From contig CAMPHR010000033.1 in the NCBI GenBank assembly GCA_946886075.1, forward strand, positions 1 to 35,804: DNA of 35,804 nucleotides, read 5' to 3'. Source of the DNA: an uncultured Novosphingobium sp. (GTDB lineage: Bacteria; Pseudomonadota; Alphaproteobacteria; Sphingomonadales; Sphingomonadaceae). The notes under the pieces are model-generated. The model did not search any database. It worked only from the letters and a program-made list of their open reading frames with translations, and was not told the origin of the DNA. This document shows, in pieces, positions 8,546-16,440 of this stretch (its first letter is position 1; each line of letters begins with the position of its first letter). Made by a program: the position numbers and the translations under genes.

Positions 8546-8561
8546 GTTAACCATTCCTTAG
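8546..8561 (+). promoter_or_regulatory. CtrA-like binding site (TTAA-N7-TTAG)
   Basis: The sequence TTAACCATTCCTTAG, with the first G giving GTTAAC, fits the alphaproteobacterial cell-cycle regulator CtrA consensus TTAA-N7-TTAA at all but the last base. It lies 51 bases before the flavoprotein start in the 114-base gap after purH, a plausible promoter position. The match is by eye only; half-sites are short and occur by chance. Confidence 0.35.
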
Positions 8562-8612
8562 ATGATTTCCGCCAATTCCGATGATAGAAGTTAGCCTATC
8601 GGGGGGCATTGC

Positions 8613-10139
8613 ATGCCGGAAATCGACCAGAATGTGGATGTCGCCATCATTGGCGCAGGTCCGGCAGGCCTGACTGCGGCCTATTTGCTGACCAAGAAGG
8701 GCTATAGCGTCACGGTCATCGAAAAGGATCCGCGCTATGTCGGCGGGATCAGCCGCACGGTCGAGCTAAACGGCTTCCGCTTCGACATCGGCGGCCACCG
8801 TTTCTTTTCCAAGTCGAAAGAAGTGGTCGATCTCTGGAACGAGATCCTGCCCGATGATTTCATCGAGCGGCCCCGGATGAGCCGCATTTATTATGAGGGC
8901 AAATTCTACAGCTATCCGCTGCGTGCCTTTGAAGCGCTGTGGAACCTCGGGCTGTGGCGCTCCACGCTCTGCATGGCAAGTTTCGCGAAAGCCAAGCTGC
9001 TGCCCAACCGCAATGTCCGCTCCTTCCAGGACTGGACGGTGAATGCGTTCGGCCACAAGCTTTTCTCCATCTTCTTCAAGACCTACACCGAAAAGGTCTG
9101 GGGCATGCCCTGCAACGAGATGTCGGCCGATTGGGCGGCGCAGCGGATCAAGGGCCTCTCGCTCTGGGGCGCGGTGAAGGATGGGCTGAAGCGGTCGCTT
9201 GGGCTCAACAAGCGGCCCAATGACGGCATGGCGGCGAAGACCCTGCTGGAAAGCTTCCGCTATCCGCGCCTTGGCCCCGGCATGATGTGGGAAGCTGCAC
9301 GGGATTTCATCGTGGCGCGCGGTAACCCTGTGCTGATGGCGCACGGCCTTAAGCAGCTGTCGCACGACCAGAGGTCGGGCCGGTGGCAGATGGTCGCCCA
9401 AGGCCCTGAGGGCGAAGTGCTGCTGAAGGCACGTCATGTCATCAGTTCCGCGCCGATGCGGGAGCTGGCGGGTCGTATCCATCCCCTGCCCGCGACGCTC
9501 GGCAATGCGATGGAGCTTAAATATCGCGACTTCCTGACCGTCGCGTTGATGATCAAGTCGGAGGACCTGTTCCCCGACAACTGGATATACATCCACGATT
9601 CGAAAGTGCAGGTCGGCCGCATCCAGAATTTCCGCAGCTGGTCTCCGGAAATGGTGCCCGATCCGTCGCTCGCCTGCGTGGGCCTCGAATATTTCTGCTT
9701 CGAGGGCGACGGCCTGTGGTCGTCGAGCGACGATGCACTGGTCGAACTCGCCAAGCGCGAAATGGCGATCCTGGGGCTCTGCGATCCTGCCGATGTCGTG
9801 GGCGGAGCGGTCGTCCGCCAGGAGAAGGCCTATCCGGTCTATGACGATCATTATGCCGCCAATGTGCTGAAGATGCGGACGGAACTTGAGCAGCTTTACC
9901 CAACGCTGCACCTGGTCGGCCGCAACGGCATGCACCGCTATAATAATCAGGATCATGCGATGATGACCGCCATGCTGACGGTGCGGAACATCGAAGCGGG
10001 CGAACGACAGTTCGACACCTGGGCGGTCAATGAGGATGCCGAATATCATGAGGCTGGCGCGGAAGGCGAAGAGGCGATTGGACAAAAGGCCGCGCTGAGC
10101 AGCCTGCGTCGGGTGCCTGGCCGCTTGAAGGCCGCTTGA
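8613..10139 (+). CDS. FAD-dependent oxidoreductase, UDP-galactopyranose-mutase-like
   Basis: A 508-residue flavoprotein. Its N-terminus has the Rossmann FAD loop DVAIIGAGPAGLTAAYLL, then VIEKDPRYVGGISRTV. GFRFDIGGHRFFSKSKEVVD and RIYYEGKFYSYPL follow, with ENGMHR-type closing motif RNGMHRYNNQDHAM near residue 440. The order of these blocks resembles UDP-galactopyranose mutases and related amine-oxidase-fold enzymes (the GGH block, the short beta hairpin with bound sugar, and the terminal R-Y-N-x-D-H FAD contact). It is longer than typical mutases (about 370-400), so the substrate is uncertain. A protoporphyrinogen-oxidase-type name is also used for such proteins. There is no signal peptide. 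G-rich sequence (8601-8606) precedes the ATG. The GtrA gene follows after ten bases, suggesting a shared role in cell-surface sugar metabolism. Confidence 0.75.
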   Translation: MPEIDQNVDVAIIGAGPAGLTAAYLLTKKGYSVTVIEKDPRYVGGISRTVELNGFRFDIGGHRFFSKSKEVVDLWNEILPDDFIERPRMSRIYYEGKFYSYPLRAFEALWNLGLWRSTLCMASFAKAKLLPNRNVRSFQDWTVNAFGHKLFSIFFKTYTEKVWGMPCNEMSADWAAQRIKGLSLWGAVKDGLKRSLGLNKRPNDGMAAKTLLESFRYPRLGPGMMWEAARDFIVARGNPVLMAHGLKQLSHDQRSGRWQMVAQGPEGEVLLKARHVISSAPMRELAGRIHPLPATLGNAMELKYRDFLTVALMIKSEDLFPDNWIYIHDSKVQVGRIQNFRSWSPEMVPDPSLACVGLEYFCFEGDGLWSSSDDALVELAKREMAILGLCDPADVVGGAVVRQEKAYPVYDDHYAANVLKMRTELEQLYPTLHLVGRNGMHRYNNQDHAMMTAMLTVRNIEAGERQFDTWAVNEDAEYHEAGAEGEEAIGQKAALSSLRRVPGRLKAA

Positions 10140-10149
10140 ACCGGCAGTC

Positions 10150-10563
10150 ATGGCATCGATGAGCCTTGGCCATCTGACCAACGCCGTCGCCGCGCGTTTC
10201 ACGCTGGTCCGCTATGTGCTGGCGAGCCTGTGCGCTTCGTGCGGCGACATGCTGCTGTTCCTGGCCCTGCTGCGGATCGATGTGTCACCGACCCTTGCCG
10301 GAGCTATTGGTTATACAGGCGGGCTGCTGCTCCACTGGATGATCAGCGTCCGCTTTGTCTTCCCCTCATCCGCTGGCCCTACCAACCGGCAGCGGCTTGG
10401 CTTTGCGGTCAGCGCGGGGGTTGGAATCGGCGTGACGTCGGGGCTCATCAGCGCTTTGGGAGCCGCGGGCGTGACCCCGGCCGCCGCGAAGCTCTTTGCC
10501 ATCCCGGCAAGTTTCCTGTCGGTATATGCGATCCGGAAATATGGCGTCTTCGCCGCTCGCTAG
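10150..10563 (+). CDS. GtrA family membrane protein
   Basis: A 137-residue protein with four predicted membrane segments (about residues 17-40, 44-65, 81-105 and 109-130). It has the GtrA-type pattern: LVRYVLASLCASCGDMLLFL, then AGAIGYTGGLLLHWMISVRFVF, and FAIPASFLSVYAIRKYGVF at the end. GtrA proteins are thought to move polyprenyl-phosphate-linked sugars across the inner membrane, or to hold partner enzymes there. The usual partner GtrB, a family 2 glycosyltransferase that loads the lipid carrier, is absent nearby. The ATG at 10150 lies ten bases after the flavoprotein gene; an alternative ATG is at 10159. The 3' end overlaps the next gene if that starts at 10541. Confidence 0.85.
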   Translation: MASMSLGHLTNAVAARFTLVRYVLASLCASCGDMLLFLALLRIDVSPTLAGAIGYTGGLLLHWMISVRFVFPSSAGPTNRQRLGFAVSAGVGIGVTSGLISALGAAGVTPAAAKLFAIPASFLSVYAIRKYGVFAAR

Positions 10564-12373
10564 GGCCCGCACCGGCTTTACCCGGGACCTGGGGATGCAT
10601 GGCGTGCCGCGTGCCCGCTGGATCGTCTTCGCCTGGCTCTGCTGTTCCATCATCCTGCTGTGGCTGTCGCGCAATGAGCTGAGCGCATTGGGTTTTCGCG
10701 ATCCTGATGATGCTATGCGCCTGCAGCAGGTGCAGGACTGGCTTTCCGGCCAGCCATTTCTGGACGTCAGCCAGCATCGCGTAAACCCGCCATTTGGTGG
10801 GCCGATGCACTGGTCGCGAATCGTGGATGCGCCCATCGCGGCGATGATCCTGATCCTGCGGCCGTTACTGGGACATAGCCTGGCGGAGGTTGTTGCCTGT
10901 TCGGCGGTTCCCCTGCTCCTGCTCGGGACTTTGGCTAGGGTGGTTCATCGCGCCGCTGCGCGCGTCGCCGGAGCATCCACTGCGATGCTCGCACCGATAT
11001 TGCTGCTCATCACACCGACCATTCTGGTGCAGTTCGGGCCGTTGCGGATCGACCATCATGGATGGCAAATCCTGATGGCGGCTATTGCGCTTGCCGGTGC
11101 CATGGACCCGCAGGCCAGACGCGGCGGCGGGACGGCTGGCGCGGCGATGGCGGTCTGGTTGCAGATTTCTAGCGAGGGCTTGCCCTATGCCGCCCTGTTC
11201 GCCGCTGTCCTGGCGTTGCGACAGTGGCGCGATCGTGACGAAATAGCCCGATTTGTCGGCTATGCGCTGACGCTGGGTAGTGGCGCCCTGCTCTTGCTGG
11301 CGAGTCTGCGGGGCATGCCCCCACTGGTGCAGGCGCAGTGCGATGCCCTTTCGGCGGCCTATGTCTGGCCCCTACTCGCCTTCGCGCTCGTCACGCCGCT
11401 GGCCTTCCACATCACGCGGCCTGCTTCGGCGCGGGGCCGGTTCCTCGCGGCGGGTTCAGGCGCGTTGGCGGCGGCTGCTCTGTTCGTTATCACCGGCCGC
11501 CCCTGCCTGACGGGCGATCCGTTTCAGGCCCTTGGGCCAGTGGCCTACAAGCTTTGGTATCTGCACGTTATGGAAGGCCGACCGATTTGGGAACAGGGCC
11601 GATCCATGATGGGTCTCATCATGCTGCCGCCTCTGGCGGGGCTGGCAGGTTCGCTTATAGCCGCACGCGCGAGCGTATCAGCGAAGGAACGTGATCGCTG
11701 GCTGGCAGTGGCGCTGCTTCTGATCGGATCGACGCTGATCGCCATGCTGGTGATGCGCGCCATGTCGGTTGCCCATGTACTGGCCTTACCTGGCCTCGCA
11801 TGGCTCATGTTGCGACTGTTTCGCCGCGCACAGCAGCAGTCGGCCACGCTGCCCAGGGTGCTCGCCTCTTCGTCCGTCGCCCTGCTCACGCCAGCGGCGC
11901 TCTGCGCACTCTGGATCGCGGTGACGGCGAGCGCGGACGATCAGAAGGACAAAGCTGCTACGCCCGAAGGGGAGTGCCGTAGCGCCAAGGTTCTGGCTCC
12001 GCTGCGGCAACTGCCGCGATCCACCCTGTTTGCTCCGCTGGACATGGGCCCCGATATTCTGATCAGGACCTCGCACTATGTGATCGGCACTGCTCATCAC
12101 CGCAATGCAGCCGGCATTACCGCCGTGGTTGAAGCCTTCACCGCGCCGCCAGCAAAGGCGCGAGCTATCTTAAGCGCACTAAATAGTGGCAAGGGGCCGG
12201 ACTATGTGGTGACATGCCCCGGCCTGAATGAATTCAGGCATTATGCCGATGAACATCGCGGCAGCCTGGCATCCATGCTGGACAAGGGCACGCAGCCTAA
12301 ATGGCTGAAGCCCGTGAGGCTGAAGGGCGCCACCACCCTCCACGTCTACAGGATCATGCCGCCGAAAAGCTGA
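10541..12373 (+). CDS. Large polytopic membrane protein, GT-C glycosyltransferase-like
   Basis: About 610 residues from the ATG at 10541, which overlaps gtrA by 23 bases. An ATG at 10595, with a G-rich site before it, is the main alternative and gives 592. There are roughly ten to twelve membrane helices, then a soluble C-terminal domain of about 150 residues. The first outside loop carries FRDPDDAMRLQQVQDW and, further on, GGPMHWSRIVDAP. Acidic motifs in this loop are typical of GT-C transferases, including oligosaccharyltransferases and ArnT-like enzymes, where they hold the metal or catalyse transfer. The tail has DMGPDILIRTSH, YVIGTAHHRN and YVVTCPGLNEF. Family membership is inferred from topology and motif place, not from a database hit. 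With the flavoprotein and GtrA upstream, a polyprenyl-phosphate sugar donor is plausible. Its stop lies within the convergent msrB, overlapping 20 bases. Confidence 0.6.
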   Translation: MASSPLARARTGFTRDLGMHGVPRARWIVFAWLCCSIILLWLSRNELSALGFRDPDDAMRLQQVQDWLSGQPFLDVSQHRVNPPFGGPMHWSRIVDAPIAAMILILRPLLGHSLAEVVACSAVPLLLLGTLARVVHRAAARVAGASTAMLAPILLLITPTILVQFGPLRIDHHGWQILMAAIALAGAMDPQARRGGGTAGAAMAVWLQISSEGLPYAALFAAVLALRQWRDRDEIARFVGYALTLGSGALLLLASLRGMPPLVQAQCDALSAAYVWPLLAFALVTPLAFHITRPASARGRFLAAGSGALAAAALFVITGRPCLTGDPFQALGPVAYKLWYLHVMEGRPIWEQGRSMMGLIMLPPLAGLAGSLIAARASVSAKERDRWLAVALLLIGSTLIAMLVMRAMSVAHVLALPGLAWLMLRLFRRAQQQSATLPRVLASSSVALLTPAALCALWIAVTASADDQKDKAATPEGECRSAKVLAPLRQLPRSTLFAPLDMGPDILIRTSHYVIGTAHHRNAAGITAVVEAFTAPPAKARAILSALNSGKGPDYVVTCPGLNEFRHYADEHRGSLASMLDKGTQPKWLKPVRLKGATTLHVYRIMPPKS

Positions 12374-12833
12374 GCGCGACGCCGTTCATGCAATAGCGCT
12401 TGCCGGTAGGCCGTGGACCGTCATCGAACACATGACCGAGATGGCCCCCGCATCGCGCGCAATGGACTTCGGTTCGGGGGTAGACGAGCGAGAAATCGCG
12501 CGAGGTGCCCGTAGCGCGCGGCAGCGGCGCCCAGAAGCTGGGCCAGCCGGTCCCGCTGTCAAACTTCGTCTTCGCGTTGAACAAAGCCTGGTCACAGCCT
12601 GCGCATTTGAAGATGCCGGGCCGATGCTCCTTGTTCAGCGGACTGGTAAAGGGGTGCTCGGTCGCATGCTTGCGCAGCACATTATAGGCTAAGGGGGCCA
12701 GGCGTTTACGCCATTCGGCATCAGTCAGTGAGAAGGGGTAAGCCGCAGCGACAGCGGTGCCCGCGCCCAAATTCCAGAAAGCGAGTGCGGCCGCGCCGCT
12801 CAGGCTGGTCTTAAGAAGGTGACGGCGATCCAT
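12354..12833 (-). CDS. msrB: Peptide-methionine (R)-S-oxide reductase, Tat-exported
   Basis: MsrB reduces methionine-R-sulfoxide in proteins. The 159-residue product begins MDRRHLLKTSLSGAAALAFW and is followed by an Ala-rich stretch, a twin-arginine (Tat) type signal, so it should act in the periplasm. Zinc is held by Cys77/Cys80 (CAGC) and Cys125/Cys128 (CARC). The catalytic Cys148 is in RYCMNGVALSF; most relatives have RYCINSAAL, so the two residues after Cys-x-Asn differ. GTGWPSFW and HLGHVFDDGP are also standard family blocks. The permease of an ABC exporter ends nine bases upstream, suggesting co-transcription. The 3' end overlaps the convergent membrane protein gene by 20 bases. The electron donor for periplasmic recycling is not in the window. 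Confidence 0.94.
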   Translation of the reverse strand: MDRRHLLKTSLSGAAALAFWNLGAGTAVAAAYPFSLTDAEWRKRLAPLAYNVLRKHATEHPFTSPLNKEHRPGIFKCAGCDQALFNAKTKFDSGTGWPSFWAPLPRATGTSRDFSLVYPRTEVHCARCGGHLGHVFDDGPRPTGKRYCMNGVALSFSAA

Positions 12834-12842
12834 TTCCCTCCC

Positions 12843-14039
12843 CTATCTCACCGGGGCTGAGCGGCGCCTGAACAATTTCCTGCTGCTGCCTTGCCCGGAC
12901 TTGAGCACATGTCGCCGGAACAGCCACACGCCTAGCCGGATGATGGCCGCCACCCAGATCGCCTGCCAGATTATCGCTAAGACATGCGGCCACAGTGCAG
13001 CATCCTGCGCGGCCCGCGCGATCATTGCGAAGGGCGAGGAAAATGGGAAGAGGATCGCGGCGACTTCCGGCGCCGATCCCATATGGTCAACGGCATAGGT
13101 AGCGAAAAAGAAGACCCCCATTTGCGCCATGGTGACCGGCATGTTCAGCGTCTGCACCTCTCGCACAGTCGCGGCTTGTGCGCCGATGCCGAGGAACAGC
13201 GACCCCAGCAGGGCATAGGCCATGGTGAAATAGACACCGCCCAGCAGCAGGAAAATGGGCCAGCCCACCGCTGGAGTCGGTGGCGCGATGTCCGGACCGG
13301 CGAAGATCCTGACGCCCAGCACCACGCCCGCGCCCCAGAAGCAGATGCCGACGAAACTCATCCCCAGCATCGCGATCAGCTTACCCAGGAAAACGGAGTC
13401 GATCGGGACGGCGGCCGCAAGAATTTCGATCACCTTGTTGGTCTTTTCCTCCACAAGGTTCGAAAGGACCATGCCAGCCAGCAACATGGTGAGCAGGAAG
13501 ATGAGCACCTGAGCGGCCCGGCCCGTCAGCAAGCGGGATTGCGCCTCCGCGCCAGCGCTGGCCACCACCAACTGCTTTTCGATATGGACATGAGGAAGTT
13601 GCTCTCCCGCGACGGCTGCGCTCGCGAGCAGGCTTATGTCGCCTTCCAGCATCGCAAGGTCGCTGGCCTTGCCGGTCAGCACAGGTTTGTCGATGCTGCC
13701 CGAGACGATCGCGATGAAGCGCGTGTCCGGCCGCGCCAGCAAGGAGCGCGGATCGCCCCTGGGTGCGCGCTGCAAGCGCGGGAGGTTGGCCGCCCCGACG
13801 CGCGTGGCCAGCATATCGTGCGCATGCTCCATCCGCGCGGCGTCGTCAGCGGCCATGGCAACGCCAACAGTCGGACGCAGGCTTTCGGTCGTGATCTTTT
13901 CACCCAAGCCCCCGAACGCCATGCCGATCACCACCGGAAACAAAGGCCCGAGCAGGAACAGGATGAAGGTTTTCGAAAAGATCACCGCTGAAAAGTCACG
14001 GCGGGCGATGACCAGGGCCGCGCGCAGGATTTCGCTCAT
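12843..14039 (-). CDS. ABC-2 type exporter permease (NatB-like)
   Basis: A 398-residue membrane protein with the NatB/ABC-2 layout. One helix lies near residues 20-45 (VIFSKTFILFLLGPLFPVVI), then a soluble outside domain runs to about 170. A block of five to six helices follows (VLIFLLTMLLAGMVLSNLVE, LIAMLGMSFVGICFWGAGVV, IFLLLGGVYFTMAYALLGSL and others). The EEKTNKVIEILAAAVP segment after the second helix is a signature of this family. It pairs with the ATPase just upstream, with a four-base overlap (ATGA at 14036-14039). The cargo is unknown; relatives export sodium ions, drugs or peptides. The basic C-terminal end (SSRKLFRRRSAPVR) faces the cytoplasm. Confidence 0.85.
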   Translation of the reverse strand: MSEILRAALVIARRDFSAVIFSKTFILFLLGPLFPVVIGMAFGGLGEKITTESLRPTVGVAMAADDAARMEHAHDMLATRVGAANLPRLQRAPRGDPRSLLARPDTRFIAIVSGSIDKPVLTGKASDLAMLEGDISLLASAAVAGEQLPHVHIEKQLVVASAGAEAQSRLLTGRAAQVLIFLLTMLLAGMVLSNLVEEKTNKVIEILAAAVPIDSVFLGKLIAMLGMSFVGICFWGAGVVLGVRIFAGPDIAPPTPAVGWPIFLLLGGVYFTMAYALLGSLFLGIGAQAATVREVQTLNMPVTMAQMGVFFFATYAVDHMGSAPEVAAILFPFSSPFAMIARAAQDAALWPHVLAIIWQAIWVAAIIRLGVWLFRRHVLKSGQGSSRKLFRRRSAPVR

Positions 14040-14998
14040 TCGATCGTCTCCTCCGGCACGTCCCGCATCTGCCGGGCCGCGGCGGTGCCTGCGATGGAAA
14101 CAAACGCGTCGTGCAAGCCCGGCCGTTCGATCGAAAGGCTTTCTATGCCCGCCTCCCCGTCGAGAAGCGCGCGGAGCAGTGGCTCGATGCCGTCATCGGG
14201 CAGATCGAAATGCCAGGCGCCATCTGCCGCCAGCGTTTCGGCGGGAAGTGCGCGGCGCCAGCTGCCATCGCTTGCGCGCGTCCGCAGCCGGACTTGCGGG
14301 CGGAGCTTGTCCCGCGCCTCGCTCACTGATCCTTCGAACCGGATCCGGCCACCGGCAACGATGGCGATCCGTTCGCAGAGCCGTTCGGCATGCGCGATGA
14401 CATGGGTGGAAAAGAGAATGGTGACGCCGCGCCGCGCCTGATCGCGGATAAGCGTTTCGAGCTTGCCCTGATTGATTGCGTCCAGGCCGGAAAAAGGCTC
14501 GTCCAGGACGATCAGCTTTGGCTCATGAATGATCGTGCCGAAAAGCTGGACAGTCTGGGCCATGCCCTTCGACAGCTGGCGAATCGGATTGTCGATGGAA
14601 CTGCCCATGCCATGGTCTGTGAGCATCGCCCGGGCGCGTTCCCGCCCGACTTTTACCGGTAATCCCCGCAATGCGCCCATGAAGGCAATCGCCTCAGCCG
14701 CCTTCATGGACGGATAGAGGCCGCGCTCTTCCGGCAGATATCCTATGGCGCGCGCCTGGCGCAGGGGAACGTCGTCGCCGAGCAGCCGACGATGGCCCTC
14801 GTCCGGATCGATGATGCCGAGCAATTTGCGGAGCAAGGTCGTCTTGCCCGCCCCGTTCGGACCCAGGATGCCGTAGATCGATCCGGCTGGCACGGCGATG
14901 TCGATGCCATCGACCGCCCGGAATTTGCCGAATGTCTTGACAAGAGCATGGCCTTCGACGGCATAGGCCGAAGAAAGAGCCGGATTGGTGCGGATCAT
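14036..14998 (-). CDS. ABC transporter ATP-binding protein (NatA-like)
   Basis: The 320-residue ATPase drives the adjacent ABC-2 permease. Walker A is GPNGAGKTT, the signature motif LSKGM (a variant of LSGGQ), Walker B LIVLDEPFSGLD and the switch His in STHVIAHAE. A C-terminal extension of about 90 residues after GGRIRFEGS is typical of the NatA/DUF4162 type. I chose the ATG at 14998, preceded by AGGAG with short spacing. An in-frame ATG at 15022 would overlap the start of the divergent queG, and the longer open frame to 15247 runs through that gene. Start-to-start distance to queG is only 22 bases. It forms an operon with the permease (ATGA overlap) and msrB. Confidence 0.92.
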   Translation of the reverse strand: MIRTNPALSSAYAVEGHALVKTFGKFRAVDGIDIAVPAGSIYGILGPNGAGKTTLLRKLLGIIDPDEGHRRLLGDDVPLRQARAIGYLPEERGLYPSMKAAEAIAFMGALRGLPVKVGRERARAMLTDHGMGSSIDNPIRQLSKGMAQTVQLFGTIIHEPKLIVLDEPFSGLDAINQGKLETLIRDQARRGVTILFSTHVIAHAERLCERIAIVAGGRIRFEGSVSEARDKLRPQVRLRTRASDGSWRRALPAETLAADGAWHFDLPDDGIEPLLRALLDGEAGIESLSIERPGLHDAFVSIAGTAAARQMRDVPEETIE

Positions 14999-15020
14999 CC
15001 GCTCCTGATAGTCGCACAAC

Positions 15021-16070
15021 ATGCCAACGCAAACCGAATCCTTGGAACAGCGCCTGAAGGCGCAGGCGCGGCGGCTGGGCTTTGCCGCCTGTGCGATCGC
15101 GCGCGCGGATGCGGCGCCCGAGGCAGGACGTCGGTTGCGGCAATGGCTGGACGATCGTTGCCATGGCGAGATGCTGTGGATGGAGGAGCGCGCCGAGCAG
15201 CGGGCTTCCCCACGCGTGCTGTGGCCGGAGGTGCGCAGCGTCATCATGCTGGGAATGAGCTATGCCCCTGGCCGCGACCCGCTGGCGCTGGCGGACGAGG
15301 GCGATCGCGGGCGCATTTCGGTCTATGCGCAGGGCCGCGACTATCATGATGTGGTGAAGAAAGGGCTGAAGAGCCTGGCCCGCTGGCTGGTGGATGAGCA
15401 GGCAAGCGCGCTCAAGGTCTTCGTCGATACCGCGCCCGTGATGGAAAAGCCGCTCGCCGCAGCGGCCGGGCTGGGCTGGCAGGGCAAGCACAGCAACCTG
15501 GTCAGCCGTGATCATGGCAGCTGGCTGTTTCTAGGCGCCATCTATAGCGAGATCGACCTGGAACCCGACGTGCCGGAAACCGACCATTGCGGCAGTTGCA
15601 CTGCTTGCCAGTCGGCCTGCCCCACCGATGCCTTTCCAGCGCCCTATGTCGTCGATGCGCGGCGGTGCATTTCCTACCTCACCATCGAGCATAAGGGACC
15701 AGTCCCGGAGGAGTTTCGCGACAGGATCGGCAACCGCATCTACGGCTGCGACGATTGCCTGGCGGTATGTCCATGGAACAAGTTCGCGGATGCCGCAGCG
15801 GCGAACCGGGCCTTCGTCGGGCGCGCCGAACTGGCTGCACCTGAACTGCGCGATTTGCTGGCCTTGGATGATGCGGGCTTTCGGGAGGTTTTTTCAGGAT
15901 CGCCGATCAAGCGGATCGGACGCAACCGGATGGTGCGCAATGCGGCGATAGCGGCCGGCAATAGCGGGGACCGCATGCTGCGCGCGGCCTTACGTCCATT
16001 GCTGACCGATGACGATCCCGTCGTGGCGGAAGCGGCCGCCTGGGCGATGAAGCAGCTCTCGGCGCTATGA
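15021..16070 (+). CDS. queG: Epoxyqueuosine reductase
   Basis: QueG reduces epoxyqueuosine to queuosine in the wobble base of tRNAs with GUN anticodons. It uses a cobalamin cofactor and two [4Fe-4S] clusters. The 349-residue product shows [20 protein letters not shown] and [13 protein letters not shown] in the cobalamin region. The first cluster motif is [12 protein letters not shown] (Cys190, 193, 196, 200) and the second [10 protein letters not shown] (Cys243, 246, 250), with Cys216 in between as a likely further ligand. The last 90 residues (HEAT-like, [20 protein letters not shown]) are the usual C-terminal extension. No clear ribosome site precedes the ATG, and the 22-base gap to the ABC gene is odd. 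It ends one base before the convergent lipoprotein gene's stop. Confidence 0.95.
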   Translation: MPTQTESLEQRLKAQARRLGFAACAIARADAAPEAGRRLRQWLDDRCHGEMLWMEERAEQRASPRVLWPEVRSVIMLGMSYAPGRDPLALADEGDRGRISVYAQGRDYHDVVKKGLKSLARWLVDEQASALKVFVDTAPVMEKPLAAAAGLGWQGKHSNLVSRDHGSWLFLGAIYSEIDLEPDVPETDHCGSCTACQSACPTDAFPAPYVVDARRCISYLTIEHKGPVPEEFRDRIGNRIYGCDDCLAVCPWNKFADAAAANRAFVGRAELAAPELRDLLALDDAGFREVFSGSPIKRIGRNRMVRNAAIAAGNSGDRMLRAALRPLLTDDDPVVAEAAAWAMKQLSAL

Positions 16071-16071
16071 T

Positions 16072-16440
16072 CTAACGGTGGAGCGCTGAAGCGCAGGCGC
16101 CAGCATCCATATCAACGCCCCCCGGGGTCCGGGCATCGACATGGGTGACGACCGGCTCCTTGCCGCGAGCCGGCGTGTAGAGATATGCGTCAAGCACGCA
16201 GCGGCCATTGGCGAATTGGAGCTTGCGCATGCTGCTTTCGCGGATGTCGAGCCGGGGCGTGCCGAATTGCTGGACGAGGTGGCGCGCGTCCATCCCCATC
16301 AGTGGTCCCGACTTCATGAAGGCGCTGGCGGGAGGACCCGACGGGGCCCGGCTGACCGGTGCAGGCGGGACGATCGATCCGCCGCAAGCGGCAAGCGGAA
16401 GGGCCAGCAAAGCCGCGAGGGGCGAACGAAGGGCTTTCAT
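16072..16440 (-). CDS. Small lipoprotein, BamE/SmpA-like motif
   Basis: A 122-residue predicted lipoprotein. The signal ends at the lipobox LPLAAC with Cys19, so it should be lipidated in the outer leaflet of the inner membrane or sorted to the outer membrane. After a Pro/Ser linker comes GMDARHLVQQFGTPRLDIRE, followed by LQFANGRCVLDAYLY. The pattern of FG-x-P, then a hydrophobic strand and C-x-L-D-x-x-L-Y, is common in alphaproteobacterial small lipoproteins with a BamE/SmpA-like fold; the exact function is unknown. The ATG overlaps the TGA of the EI24 gene by one base (TGATG), so translation is probably coupled. It converges on queG with one base between stops. Confidence 0.72.
   Translation of the reverse strand: MKALRSPLAALLALPLAACGGSIVPPAPVSRAPSGPPASAFMKSGPLMGMDARHLVQQFGTPRLDIRESSMRKLQFANGRCVLDAYLYTPARGKEPVVTHVDARTPGGVDMDAGACASALHR

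Noticed and set aside
8766..10202. A 478-codon minus-strand frame opposite the flavoprotein gene
   Set aside because: The flavoprotein has clear FAD-binding blocks; this frame is compositionally a shadow.
12984..13991. A 335-codon plus-strand frame across the ABC permease
   Set aside because: It is antisense to a well-supported permease and has strongly biased His/Arg/Glu composition.
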